DNA of 64,000 nt from assembly GCF_008065115.1 (NCBI RefSeq), contig NZ_CP042913.1:3445658-3509657 (forward strand), in the 5' to 3' direction. The translations under genes were made by a program, and so were the position numbers. Within the stretch, counting starts at the first letter, position 1. Each line of letters opens with the position of its first letter. Source of the DNA: Bythopirellula goksoeyrii (GTDB lineage: Bacteria > Planctomycetota > Planctomycetia > Pirellulales > Lacipirellulaceae). The notes under the pieces were generated by a model. It saw only the letters and a list, made by a program, of their open reading frames with translations. It had not been told where the DNA came from and ran no database searches. Below are positions 36,809-45,927 of this stretch, one piece after another.

Positions 36809-38290
36809 ATGGCTCGTGAGAATTATTCCAGTTTGATTCTGAACCCCAGTCGATACCGTAGGCTATTCAGAGCCATGGTTATCGGATTGATATTGGCTTC
36901 AAATTCGAATTCCTATGCTGCTGACGAGAAATCCTGGGAGTTGGAATCTTACCGCGTGCAGCTTCATATTGTCGTGGATTCTACGGCGAGGCCTGGTGCG
37001 ATTTCTGCCGAGCAACTTGCCGGAGATCTTATGGAGCGGATTCACACGACGATTTATCCCTTGTGGAGCGTTGAAATAGCAATTCCTCAAGGGAGCGATC
37101 GCACACGTCAACTTCAGGGTTTGGGTAGCTTGAAAACTGATCCAAATCAGCCGAGCGAAGGGCATTTTGATAAGCGGATTTTTCTAACCGCCAAGGTAGA
37201 CCCGCAGGGAACTTCGTTGAGTGCTCGAGAGTATGACGTCTACACGAGCAGATGGACGCCGGTCCTAGAATCGATCGTTCGCCAGGACCGAATGATTACC
37301 CAAAAGAGTCTGGATTTGTTGTGCCAAGTATTTGCTCCATTGGCCATGATTCAGACTGATGCAGACGATCAGCAACACGTCTCGCTCATATTCAAAGGTT
37401 CCGAATTACCGCGTCAAATCAGTGAAGAGCTGTTTGTGAAAAAGGATGATCTATTTCAGCCGCTGTTGGTGAAATTGAGCCGCACGAGTGGTGCTGCACC
37501 CGAAATGATTGCTGACGTTCCCTGGACCTATCTGACCACTGAGAAGCCTGAACCTCCAGGTTGGCTTTGTCGAGTCTACACAGGGACACGCCGTCCATTT
37601 GGCCGTCGCCGGGGCCGAGTCGAACTCATGGCACTTGAACTCAAGTCCCCACTCCTAGAGACCCAAGTGCGATTCCATGCCAGCCACGATGAGTCGCAGA
37701 GTCTGCGAGGCTACGAAGTTTTTGAGCAAGAACCAGCGACGGGTGATTACAATCTCCTGGGAGTCACGAATTACGAGGGCTCAATCCCCGTGGGGAGGAC
37801 TGATTCACCGATTCGGATGCTGTTCTTACGCAGCGACAATCAACTCCTGGCAAAGGTCCCCGTCGCCCCGGGAACTCAAGCTCGAACAGATATTCCCATA
37901 GCCGACGACATGGCTCGCCTTTTGGTGCAGGAAGACCTTGAAGCACAAAAAGAGCGATTAATCGATGTAGTAGCCCGCCGAAATATTCTGATGGCTCGCA
38001 CGCGTTCATTTATGGAGCAAGGGCAGCTTGAAGAAGCGCAGAAGCTTGTCGTCGAACTGAACGAGCTTCCTAGTCGCGCAGATTTTGCTCAATCCCTCAA
38101 GTCTCTGCAAGATCTCACCGAGTCGGGTGGGAACAATGAATACCACTCCGAGAATCCTCGCATCCAAAACAAGATTAGCAAGCTAATCGATAATACGAGG
38201 ACTTTGCTTGGGCGTTTTCTGGGTGTCCGCGACATCACGCAGCTGGAGAACGAGGTTAGAGAATACCAGCGAGACAAGGCAAATCAGTAA
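36809..38290 (+). CDS. Exported protein of unknown function in Exb cluster
   Basis: I do not recognise this 493-residue protein. It has a signal peptide (about residues 1-37), two beta-rich domains in the middle, one with WLCRVYTGTRRPFGRRRGRVELMAL, and a helical C terminus (about 370-490). It starts three bases after the SBP stop; GGGGGAA eight bases upstream supports the ATG at 36809 over a longer frame inside the SBP gene. Co-transcription suggests a structural or substrate-handling part of the Exb system. Confidence 0.6.
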   Translation: MARENYSSLILNPSRYRRLFRAMVIGLILASNSNSYAADEKSWELESYRVQLHIVVDSTARPGAISAEQLAGDLMERIHTTIYPLWSVEIAIPQGSDRTRQLQGLGSLKTDPNQPSEGHFDKRIFLTAKVDPQGTSLSAREYDVYTSRWTPVLESIVRQDRMITQKSLDLLCQVFAPLAMIQTDADDQQHVSLIFKGSELPRQISEELFVKKDDLFQPLLVKLSRTSGAAPEMIADVPWTYLTTEKPEPPGWLCRVYTGTRRPFGRRRGRVELMALELKSPLLETQVRFHASHDESQSLRGYEVFEQEPATGDYNLLGVTNYEGSIPVGRTDSPIRMLFLRSDNQLLAKVPVAPGTQARTDIPIADDMARLLVQEDLEAQKERLIDVVARRNILMARTRSFMEQGQLEEAQKLVVELNELPSRADFAQSLKSLQDLTESGGNNEYHSENPRIQNKISKLIDNTRTLLGRFLGVRDITQLENEVREYQRDKANQ

Positions 38291-38446
38291 CAATTGCCAG
38301 GGGTTCTTTGAAGCAAACGGAGAAACTGTCTTAGATTTGCTGGACAAGCGGGCCCTTCCTGTTTTACCTAAAAGTTGGGGGCTAGTATAATTGGGTATAG
38401 CAGTGGGCAAGAGATTTAATTCGCTATATTTCGCCACGCAATTCTT

Positions 38447-40423
38447 ATGAAGTTTCAATCTCAGTTTATTGCCAAAGTTCTTTTTCTCGTGCTGCTGAAT
38501 TCTAGTACGGGTTCCACCGAAGAACCCATGATGGAGATGGGCTCAGCAGAACTGCAGAACTCTTCAACGGAAGGGGACTCAACCACATCCTCCTCGCCGA
38601 AGCACTCTACTCCAACCCAGTCAATGCGCCGAATTTTGCGTCCGACTAAAGTAGACCCCACTCGGGCAGAAGAAGTCGCAGCATCTGCGGCCGAAATTGA
38701 TCGATTGGTTCTGGCGAAGCTCAAGGCGGAGAAGCTCCGCCCGAACCCCATGACGAACGACATGCAGTTTGTCCGTCGTGTCTATCTCGATCTCACAGGC
38801 ACCATTCCCTCGGCTCAGCAAGCATCACATTTTCTGAACAAGCCTCGCAGCGGGAATAAGCGAGCCGAGTTGATTGACGAGTTGCTGAATTCGTGGGGCT
38901 ATGTGAGTCACTCTTTCAACTACTGGTCAGATATCCTCCGATTGAAGGACAAGCCTCAGGGAAATATCTACAGCCAACCCTACAACGAATGGATCAAGGA
39001 CTCTCTGGCAAGTGATATGCCTTACAATGAGTTCGTGCATCGGCTGCTTTCTGCTGAAGGCCGCCCTTGGGAGAACCCGGCCGTAGGCTATGTGCTTCGC
39101 GATGCCGGCATGCCTTTGGCGAATCTCGACAATACGATCCGCATATTTCTCGGTACGCGAATCGGATGTGCCCAATGCCACGATCATCCATTCGACAGAT
39201 GGACCCAACTTGAATTTTATCACTTGGCTGCGTTTGTAAACGGTGTTGATACGGGTTCGGGAAGAAGGCAAGTCAATCCGGTCGTCAAAGACGCAATGGC
39301 TCAAATTCAGGAAATGGCTAAGCAGGACGAGAAAAAGCGGAATCTCCCTGGTCGCGTCAATGGGTTAATTGGAGCAAATCGTACGGCCGTGGCGGAGCGG
39401 CACAATCAAAAGCTTCGTCTACCCAAGGACTACCAATACGACGACGCCAAGCCGGGTCAGGTAATTGAGCCAAGGGTCATCTTTGGCGAGCAGCCGCAGC
39501 TGTCCAAGAACACCTCGAAGCGAGCCGCTTTTGCCGATTGGCTCACCTCATCTGACAATCCGCGGTTTACTAGTATGATTGTCAATCGTTTGTGGAAGCG
39601 GGCAATGGGAGTTGGATTGATCGAACCGGTCGATGACTTGACCGATGACAGTGAAGCAACCAATCAGCCGCTCTTAGATCATCTGGTCGCAGAAATGAAG
39701 CGGCTCAATTACAGTCAGCGCGAGTTACTGCGTATTATCTACAATACCGACACCTACCAACGTCAAGCTTCCACACGCGATCTGGCTGCTGGAGAACCCT
39801 ACCATTATCCTGGCCCCATACTGCGGCGCATGACCGCGGAACAGATTTGGGATTCCTTGTTGACGCTCACCATGGCTGATCCAGATGGCTACCAACGCCC
39901 GCGGAGTGATGCTTTGGTCCAAGCAGTGAAACTTGAGACGGATCAGCCGCTGAGCAGTGAATTCTTGCTCAACAAGGCAGCGGCACTAGATAAGTTGCGT
40001 CGAGACGGTCCTGAAGCGAAGCTGAATAAGCAATACACCCACAAAGGCGTGTTATTGGCCCGCGCGTCGGAATTGCCCCTCCCATTGCCCCCTTCCCACT
40101 TCCTACGGCAATTCGGCCAAAGCGATCGAGAACTAATCCAGGGAGGCAGCACCGAGGGCCACGTTCCGCAGATACTGACCATGTTTAATGGACCGATCTC
40201 ACATAAGTTGCTCAACGAAGGGACGGTCATCTATGACGAGGTAGTGGCTTCCTCTGATTTGCGAGATCAGATCGACGTTATTTTCCTCAGCATCGTCGGA
40301 CGCAAACCGACACGTACCGACTACAAGCTCGCAGTAAGAGAGATCCAAGCTGATGGCCCTGCTGGCTATGGAAACGTAATATGGGCCTTGCTCAACACAC
40401 GCGAGTTCTTATTTATCCAGTAA
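38447..40423 (+). CDS. DUF1549/DUF1553 cytochrome-like protein
   Basis: A 658-residue protein with signal peptide (1-23), a Ser/Thr-rich spacer, a DUF1549 region (about 80-240) and a DUF1553 region (about 350-650). The stretch TRIGCAQCHDHPFDRW includes a CxxCH heme-binding motif at about residues 244-249. Such proteins are nearly confined to planctomycetes and related phyla and are almost always paired with a DUF1501 gene, as here. The biochemical role is unknown; a c-type heme is probable from the motif. Confidence 0.85.
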   Translation: MKFQSQFIAKVLFLVLLNSSTGSTEEPMMEMGSAELQNSSTEGDSTTSSSPKHSTPTQSMRRILRPTKVDPTRAEEVAASAAEIDRLVLAKLKAEKLRPNPMTNDMQFVRRVYLDLTGTIPSAQQASHFLNKPRSGNKRAELIDELLNSWGYVSHSFNYWSDILRLKDKPQGNIYSQPYNEWIKDSLASDMPYNEFVHRLLSAEGRPWENPAVGYVLRDAGMPLANLDNTIRIFLGTRIGCAQCHDHPFDRWTQLEFYHLAAFVNGVDTGSGRRQVNPVVKDAMAQIQEMAKQDEKKRNLPGRVNGLIGANRTAVAERHNQKLRLPKDYQYDDAKPGQVIEPRVIFGEQPQLSKNTSKRAAFADWLTSSDNPRFTSMIVNRLWKRAMGVGLIEPVDDLTDDSEATNQPLLDHLVAEMKRLNYSQRELLRIIYNTDTYQRQASTRDLAAGEPYHYPGPILRRMTAEQIWDSLLTLTMADPDGYQRPRSDALVQAVKLETDQPLSSEFLLNKAAALDKLRRDGPEAKLNKQYTHKGVLLARASELPLPLPPSHFLRQFGQSDRELIQGGSTEGHVPQILTMFNGPISHKLLNEGTVIYDEVVASSDLRDQIDVIFLSIVGRKPTRTDYKLAVREIQADGPAGYGNVIWALLNTREFLFIQ

Positions 40424-40482
40424 TTGGAAAGAAATTAGAACGCTGATTTTGTTGATTACCGCAGACTCTTGAGAGTTTAACC

Positions 40483-41769
40483 ATGTTCGAGATCAACCGA
40501 CAAGAAGTCCCTTCGACATCCCGTCGCAAGTTTATGGAACAAACTGCTCGGCAGTTGCTCGGGGTCAGTTTTTTGCCCTTAATGGCAACGCAGGCACAAG
40601 GTGCATCTTCCAGGTCCAAGGGAACCGCCAAGCAAGTCATCTACCTGTTCATGGATGGGGCGATGAGTCAACTCGACACCTTTGATCCCAAACCTGGCAG
40701 TGAAGTCCAGGGGGAAACCAAGACAATCGACACCAACGTTGCTGGGGTGAAGTTCGGACAGAATCTCCCTGAGCTTGCCAAGATGATGGATCAATTGGTC
40801 CTCATCCGTTCTCTGAGCACGCAAACCGGGGACCATGATGGCGGCAAATACTTGATGCGCACCGGCTACAAGGCGATTGCTTCCACTCGCCATCCTTCGC
40901 TCGGGCCCTGGATTCAGAAGCTGGCTGGTAAGGGGAATGAGATCCTACCGGGAAGCGTGGTGATAGGCGGTGGCTCCGGTCATCCTGCAGCGGGGTATCT
41001 GGGAGCACAGTATGCACCAGTTCCCATCTCTGACGCCCGTCGCGGCGTGGAGAATAGCAAGCCTCCCAAGTATCTGACTGCTGAACGTTTCGACAATCGA
41101 ATGCGACTGACCGAGCGTTTTGATCGTGCATTTGAAAACAAGTATCGTACCGCTCAAGTGTCAGGTTATGCCGACCTTTATCGAGAAGCAATTTCGCTAA
41201 TGCGGAGTGATGAACTCGCAGTCTTCGACGTCAACCAAGAACCAGAAAAAGTTCGCAAAGCCTACGGAGAAGATGGTTTCGGCCTCGGCTGCTTGTTGGC
41301 AAGACGCCTTGTGGAGCATGGAGTACGCTTCGTCGAAGTGAATCTAGGTGGCTGGGATATGCACACGAACCTGTTTAGCAGTATGGCTGGCCGCGCTCAG
41401 GTGCTTGACAAGGCGGTAGCGACATTGCTCGCTGACCTGAAGAGCAAAGGGCTTTTGGACCAAACGCTGGTGGTCGTGGGCACAGAGTTCGGTCGGACAC
41501 CCACCATCAACCAAAACGCCGGCCGCGATCATCATCCCGGAGCGTATTCCTGTGTGCTGGCGGGTGGCGGCGTGATCGGTGGGACAGTCTATGGTGAGAC
41601 CGACAAAGAAGCCCGCACCGTGGAAAAGGACCCGGTCTCCGTGCAAGATTTCAACAGCACAATTGCCTATGCACTTGGATTAGACCCGAGTGAAGAAATC
41701 TACTCTCCTGACCAACGGCCTTTTACATTGGGACATGATGGTGAGCCTCTGATGCAGTTATTTGGATAG
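40483..41769 (+). CDS. DUF1501 protein with Tat-like signal
   Basis: A 428-residue DUF1501 protein, alkaline-phosphatase-like in fold. Tat-type signal with SRRKFM at residues 11-16. Seen: VIYLFMDGAMSQLDTFDPKP, the family start with a metal-binding Asp, GGWDMHTNLFSSM in the middle, VVVGTEFGRTP and GRDHHPGAYSCVLAGGG near the end (His and Asp likely metal ligands). The gene follows its DUF1549/DUF1553 partner by 59 bases and forms a pair with it. Partner specificity is inferred from the recurring pairing. Confidence 0.88.
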   Translation: MFEINRQEVPSTSRRKFMEQTARQLLGVSFLPLMATQAQGASSRSKGTAKQVIYLFMDGAMSQLDTFDPKPGSEVQGETKTIDTNVAGVKFGQNLPELAKMMDQLVLIRSLSTQTGDHDGGKYLMRTGYKAIASTRHPSLGPWIQKLAGKGNEILPGSVVIGGGSGHPAAGYLGAQYAPVPISDARRGVENSKPPKYLTAERFDNRMRLTERFDRAFENKYRTAQVSGYADLYREAISLMRSDELAVFDVNQEPEKVRKAYGEDGFGLGCLLARRLVEHGVRFVEVNLGGWDMHTNLFSSMAGRAQVLDKAVATLLADLKSKGLLDQTLVVVGTEFGRTPTINQNAGRDHHPGAYSCVLAGGGVIGGTVYGETDKEARTVEKDPVSVQDFNSTIAYALGLDPSEEIYSPDQRPFTLGHDGEPLMQLFG

Positions 41770-41799
41770 ACCGATGAGCCAGCGAAAGTCGTTGATCAC

Positions 41800-43164
41800 T
41801 TATCCACCTTGAAAGAGCAAGTATGCTGCTGCTCCTGCAATGAACACCGCAAGTGCCGCCAAGGCCATGATGACTTTATCGAGTGGCCACCTCCGTGCTG
41901 CGCGTTCTGCCTGCTCCTCTTGTTCGCGGGCCTGACGTTCTCGATCGGCAACGATGATTTGTGGCAAGGTGGCGCCCCCCATGGCCCCGGCATCGGTAGT
42001 GTCCTGCTGAACGTCTTGCGTCTCGCTGTTCTCATATTCCACGGGCAAAGTGTCGGCGAGTGTTGTATTGTGATTCAAACTGCCAGACAGCTTGGTCAAG
42101 GATCCGACATGCTGACGGGCTGCAGTGTCCGAGCCTGAAACCCAGGGTCTTAAGAGGACGGATACTTCTTCGGCAGTTGCGACGCGATCTGCCGGTCGCT
42201 TTTCCATGAGGGCTGCAATAATTCGCGCAAAATCATCGCTCACTTCTGGATTCAGTTTCTGCGGTGGTAAGGGAGTTTCCTCCAAACTGCGTCGAAGTTT
42301 GTCCGCTGTGTCACCCCCCGGAAACGGAACTTTTCCTGTGACGGCATAATACAAGGTGCAACCGAGCGAATAAATGTCACTCACGGTCTGCAACTTTTCA
42401 GGAGACACGATTATTTCTGGTGCCACATAATCGGCGGTGCCGACAATGTGGCGTGGCTTCTTGCCATCGGAGGGTTGTTGATCGGTGTGGAAGGAAGCGA
42501 GTCCAAGATCTGCCAGTTTCGTGTTTCCGTCTGGTGTAATAAGGAGATTGCCGGGCTTCACATCGCGGTGCACCAAACCGCTCTCGTGTGCATAGGCCAA
42601 AGCCTCTGCTGCCTGCGTCACAATCATTGCCGCTTCTTTCAGGGGCAGCGGGCCGTGATGGCGAACTAGCTTACGAAGATCCGTGCCCGGCACATACTCG
42701 GTTACCAAGAAGTAGGTATCTCCATCCGTGTCGGCATAAGTAAGATGAACCAGGTTCGGATGGGTGAGTCGTGCCTGAGCTCGGATTTCTCGAAGGAAGC
42801 TAGCAATCGTCGTAGGGTTGGTTTGGTTCTTCGGCAACACTTTGACCGCTTCGATACGACCGAGTAGAACATGCTCACACTTGAAGACCCAGCCCATGCC
42901 ACCATGACCAATCGCGTCGAGAATTCGATAGGCTCCTAGCGTGAATTTTGTGCGACCCAACCTCAACTGTTCAGCCTGCCAGCGATTGAGATAGCCAAGT
43001 GCAATCATCTGCGCTGAAAGCTGCTCATCAGAGATCTCATCAAGTCCCTGGTCTTCCCTGGGTAGCGACTCGACAAGCACCTGCCAGGCGCGATCGATCT
43101 TCTCTTCGCTTAAGAGACCGCTAGCTAAACCAGCACGTTCTAGGATGGAGCGTTCAGCACGCAA
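41800..43164 (-). CDS. Membrane-anchored Ser/Thr protein kinase with planctomycete N-terminal extension
   Basis: A 454-residue Hanks-type kinase. N-terminal extension (1-73) of about 70 residues ending GRTKFTLGAYRIL, typical of planctomycete kinases, then the kinase domain: glycine loop GHGGMGWVF, lysine in EAVKVLP, catalytic loop HRDVKPGNLL, a DLG triad in place of DFG (ADLGLAS), APE segment, and ending near residue 345. A juxtamembrane acidic region and one membrane helix (about 433-450) with a tiny C terminus follow. No PASTA or other sensor domain is present. The start is TTG at 43164; an in-frame TGA lies four codons upstream and no ATG precedes residue 53. Confidence 0.86.
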   Translation of the reverse strand: MRAERSILERAGLASGLLSEEKIDRAWQVLVESLPREDQGLDEISDEQLSAQMIALGYLNRWQAEQLRLGRTKFTLGAYRILDAIGHGGMGWVFKCEHVLLGRIEAVKVLPKNQTNPTTIASFLREIRAQARLTHPNLVHLTYADTDGDTYFLVTEYVPGTDLRKLVRHHGPLPLKEAAMIVTQAAEALAYAHESGLVHRDVKPGNLLITPDGNTKLADLGLASFHTDQQPSDGKKPRHIVGTADYVAPEIIVSPEKLQTVSDIYSLGCTLYYAVTGKVPFPGGDTADKLRRSLEETPLPPQKLNPEVSDDFARIIAALMEKRPADRVATAEEVSVLLRPWVSGSDTAARQHVGSLTKLSGSLNHNTTLADTLPVEYENSETQDVQQDTTDAGAMGGATLPQIIVADRERQAREQEEQAERAARRWPLDKVIMALAALAVFIAGAAAYLLFQGG

Positions 43165-43311
43165 GAGAGTAACTCACAAAAGGATTATTGAGGAAAAGCA
43201 TGCGAGTCTGACATTGAACTCCATTTTAGAGATCCACTCGCGAAGATTTAAGCACGAAAAATTCATAAAAAACGCAATTAATGGCAAAGAACCGCTCTGC
43301 GAAGTGATTAT

Positions 43312-44007
43312 TCAGATGAGACTGGCCAGTTCAGGATCCGTTTTCCAATACTTGGGAACCGGGGCGGTAAAAGTCATGGATTGGCCCAGGGTAGGATGAT
43401 CGACCCCCAATTCGCGGGCATGCAAGGCAATTCCCTGGGAAAAGGGGCGCTCGCTACCATACTTTCTGTCTCCAATGATGGGAAATCCAAGTTTTGCCAA
43501 TTGGACACGAATCTGGTGTTTTCGGCCCGTTTCAAGTTGAATTTCCACTAGACTCGATTCGGCCGATTTCTTGAGGGCTCGATAGCTCAGTCGAGCCAAC
43601 TGTGCATCGGGACAATCCGCATGGGTCACATGCATCTTCCGATGGCGATCGTCCTTACGGAGGTAGTGTTCCAATGTGTCAGTCTCTTCAGGCAGCACAC
43701 CATTGACCACCGCCCAGTAGATTTTCCTTGTCTTGCGATCTCGAAAAGCAGCCGACAATCGCGAGGCGGCTTTCGAAGTGCGGGCTAGTAAGGTGACTCC
43801 CGTCACAGGTGCATCCAGCCTGCTGACCACTCCCAGGTACACATTCCCAGGTTTGTTGTATTTCTCACGGATATACTCTTTGGCGATCTTGATAAGACTT
43901 GGCTGATCGTCAGCTACACCCATCGTCGGCAACATCGCCTGCTTGTTGACGACGAGTAGGTGATTGTCTTCGTACAAGACATCGAGTTGTTTTGATGGAT
44001 GTTTCAT
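43312..44007 (-). CDS. RluA-family pseudouridine synthase
   Basis: A 231-residue pseudouridine synthase without an S4 domain. Family motifs: VLYEDNHLLVVNK, the catalytic loop SRLDAPVTG (aspartate nucleophile), KIYWAVVNG, and GRKHQIRVQLAKLGFPIIGD near the end. It isomerises uridine in rRNA or tRNA; the target cannot be told. It is divergent from the Maf gene across about 80 bases, which should hold both promoters. Confidence 0.9.
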   Translation of the reverse strand: MKHPSKQLDVLYEDNHLLVVNKQAMLPTMGVADDQPSLIKIAKEYIREKYNKPGNVYLGVVSRLDAPVTGVTLLARTSKAASRLSAAFRDRKTRKIYWAVVNGVLPEETDTLEHYLRKDDRHRKMHVTHADCPDAQLARLSYRALKKSAESSLVEIQLETGRKHQIRVQLAKLGFPIIGDRKYGSERPFSQGIALHARELGVDHPTLGQSMTFTAPVPKYWKTDPELASLI

Positions 44008-44087
44008 TTTCCAAGAATGGTTGCCACTACATGCAGAATCATGCTAACCTTTTCTGAGCTTCAGTTTTTCACGCCACGAGAATTTCA

Positions 44088-44681
44088 ATGTCGCAGTTTC
44101 GCATCATTCTTGCCAGTAGTTCTCCCCAACGCAAAGCACTTCTTTCCGGTGCGGGGTACGAGTTTGAGGTTATGCCACCCGATGAATCGGTTGAAAGCGG
44201 CATCTGCAGCAACTGTGGCCCAGCGGAGTTGGTGCTTGATCTCTCCGCCAGAAAGGCGGCCCACATCGCCAGTCGGCTACTTGCCAACTTGGCTCAACCG
44301 ACCTTGATTGTCGCCTGCGATACCGTGGCAGAATGCCGGGGCACAATTCTCGGCAAGCCCCATGATGAAGAGCACGCGCGTGCGATTCTTGAACAACTGC
44401 GTGGAACTCGACACCGGGTTTATAGTGGACTGTGTTTATGGTTGCTCAGTCCCGACTCCAAGACTGCCCCGCGAACTAGAATCGCAATTACGGAACTTGA
44501 AATGCAAAACCTCAGTGATGCAGAGATCGACGAATACTTGGCGACAGGACTTTGGCAGGGCAAGGCGGGAGCCTTCGGCATTCAGGATCATCCCAACTGG
44601 TTGAGTATTGTTCAGGGGAGCGAATCGAATGTAATCGGACTGCCGATGGAATTGCTCGCGGAGATGATGGGAGATTCGTGA
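44088..44681 (+). CDS. maf: Maf-family nucleotide pyrophosphatase
   Basis: A 197-residue Maf protein, a pyrophosphatase of noncanonical nucleotides linked to septum control. Motifs: LASSSPQRKALL at the N terminus, CDTVAE, GKPHDEEHARAIL, LRGTRHRVYSGL, GAFGIQDHP. Length fits the family. A gene of unrelated function follows after 116 bases. Confidence 0.9.
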   Translation: MSQFRIILASSSPQRKALLSGAGYEFEVMPPDESVESGICSNCGPAELVLDLSARKAAHIASRLLANLAQPTLIVACDTVAECRGTILGKPHDEEHARAILEQLRGTRHRVYSGLCLWLLSPDSKTAPRTRIAITELEMQNLSDAEIDEYLATGLWQGKAGAFGIQDHPNWLSIVQGSESNVIGLPMELLAEMMGDS

Positions 44682-44797
44682 CGCGGCCAAACTGTTTAAT
44701 CCGCAGGGGAGCGCTCAGATTTCTCGATTGAGTTCAACCGACTGAACTCGCTATACTGCTATGCTCCGACAAAGACTCACTTTTAATCAGGGCGGTC

Positions 44798-45799
44798 ATG
44801 AAATTACGTTTAGGCATCATTGGGGTAGGAGCCGCCTGGGAGTCGCGGCACTTACCTGCCTTGCGAGCGCTTTCTGATCGCTTTGAAGTGTGTGCCGTCT
44901 GTGATCCGGTACAGCATCGCGCGGTTCAAACAGCCAAGGCCTTCGGGGCATCGGTCTACGATGGCTTTCGAGCATTGATGGACCGTGAGGATATTGATGC
45001 GGTTCTTCTGCTATCTGCCCATTTCTATGGTGCCACGCCTATCTTTGCTGCCTGCGAGTATGGCAAAGCGATGTATTGTGCCGCGGCCCTTGAATTGCAA
45101 GACGACCAGGCGGCTATCTTACGAGAGCGAGTTCAGGAAGCAGGCATTGCATTCATGGCGGAGTTCGCCTGCCGTCTCTCGCCAGCCACCCTGCGGCTCA
45201 AAGAATTGCTAGCCACTCGATTGGGTGCACCCCAACTTTTGTTTTGTAATCGCCGCCGTAGCTCTCCAGCGAAGAATGGCAATGGTGATCATTGTGCCCG
45301 TGATTTGGTCGAGTTGGTCGATTGGTGCCGTTATGTCGTGGATGCCGATCCCACGTCGCTATTGGCGACCTCGCATCTTTCACCAACAACGGCGTTCAAC
45401 GACTACTTTGCCGTGAGCCTGGATTTCTCGCCCAACGGTGAGGTAGGCGCTGGACCGGTTGCGATTATCGGTTGTGGCAATTATGTTGCCGAGGCATTTG
45501 AAGAATCACTCTCTTATCGACGCCCTGCCGACTTGAAGGTCGTGTGTGAACGCGGAATTGCCTTCATTGATTTACCAAGTACGGTCGCATGGTTTGATGG
45601 GGCAGGACAGCACCTTGAAAAACTTGAGCACGACCGCAACGTGGGTGAACAACTTCTCTTGCATTTTCATCGAGCTGTGCAGAGCCTCGTGCTCAAAACC
45701 TCCAGTCTGCAAGATGCTCATCGTGCCATTACGATCACGAATCAGGCGAAGACAAGCTGCCGTACTGGACAGCGCATTTTTTGCAAATTGAACGACTAA
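44798..45799 (+). CDS. Gfo/Idh/MocA-like oxidoreductase lacking the EKP motif
   Basis: A 333-residue protein of the Gfo/Idh/MocA fold. The Rossmann motif is GIIGVGAAWESRHLP, and the strand AVLLLSAHFYGAT follows. The usual catalytic sequence EKP is replaced: the equivalent site reads YCAAALE after the typical GKAM. Loss of this lysine suggests altered chemistry or a binding role. The C-terminal dimerisation domain is present (about 130-330). It ends 128 bases before the transketolase start. Confidence 0.72.
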   Translation: MKLRLGIIGVGAAWESRHLPALRALSDRFEVCAVCDPVQHRAVQTAKAFGASVYDGFRALMDREDIDAVLLLSAHFYGATPIFAACEYGKAMYCAAALELQDDQAAILRERVQEAGIAFMAEFACRLSPATLRLKELLATRLGAPQLLFCNRRRSSPAKNGNGDHCARDLVELVDWCRYVVDADPTSLLATSHLSPTTAFNDYFAVSLDFSPNGEVGAGPVAIIGCGNYVAEAFEESLSYRRPADLKVVCERGIAFIDLPSTVAWFDGAGQHLEKLEHDRNVGEQLLLHFHRAVQSLVLKTSSLQDAHRAITITNQAKTSCRTGQRIFCKLND

Positions 45800-45927
45800 T
45801 TCTGCAACATCCCTGGCAGTACTCGCTGTTCACTGGGTCGTTTGACACCCCCCCGCAAAGCACCTTATATTGCTCCTACATTCGAGCCGATTCGGCTTTC
45901 CATTTCGTCACCTACCCAGTCAGAAAA

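Noticed and set aside
45781-45927. Longer start for transketolase
   Set aside because: It overlaps the preceding gene by 19 bases and has no similarity to the transketolase N terminus; the ATG at 45928 matches the family.
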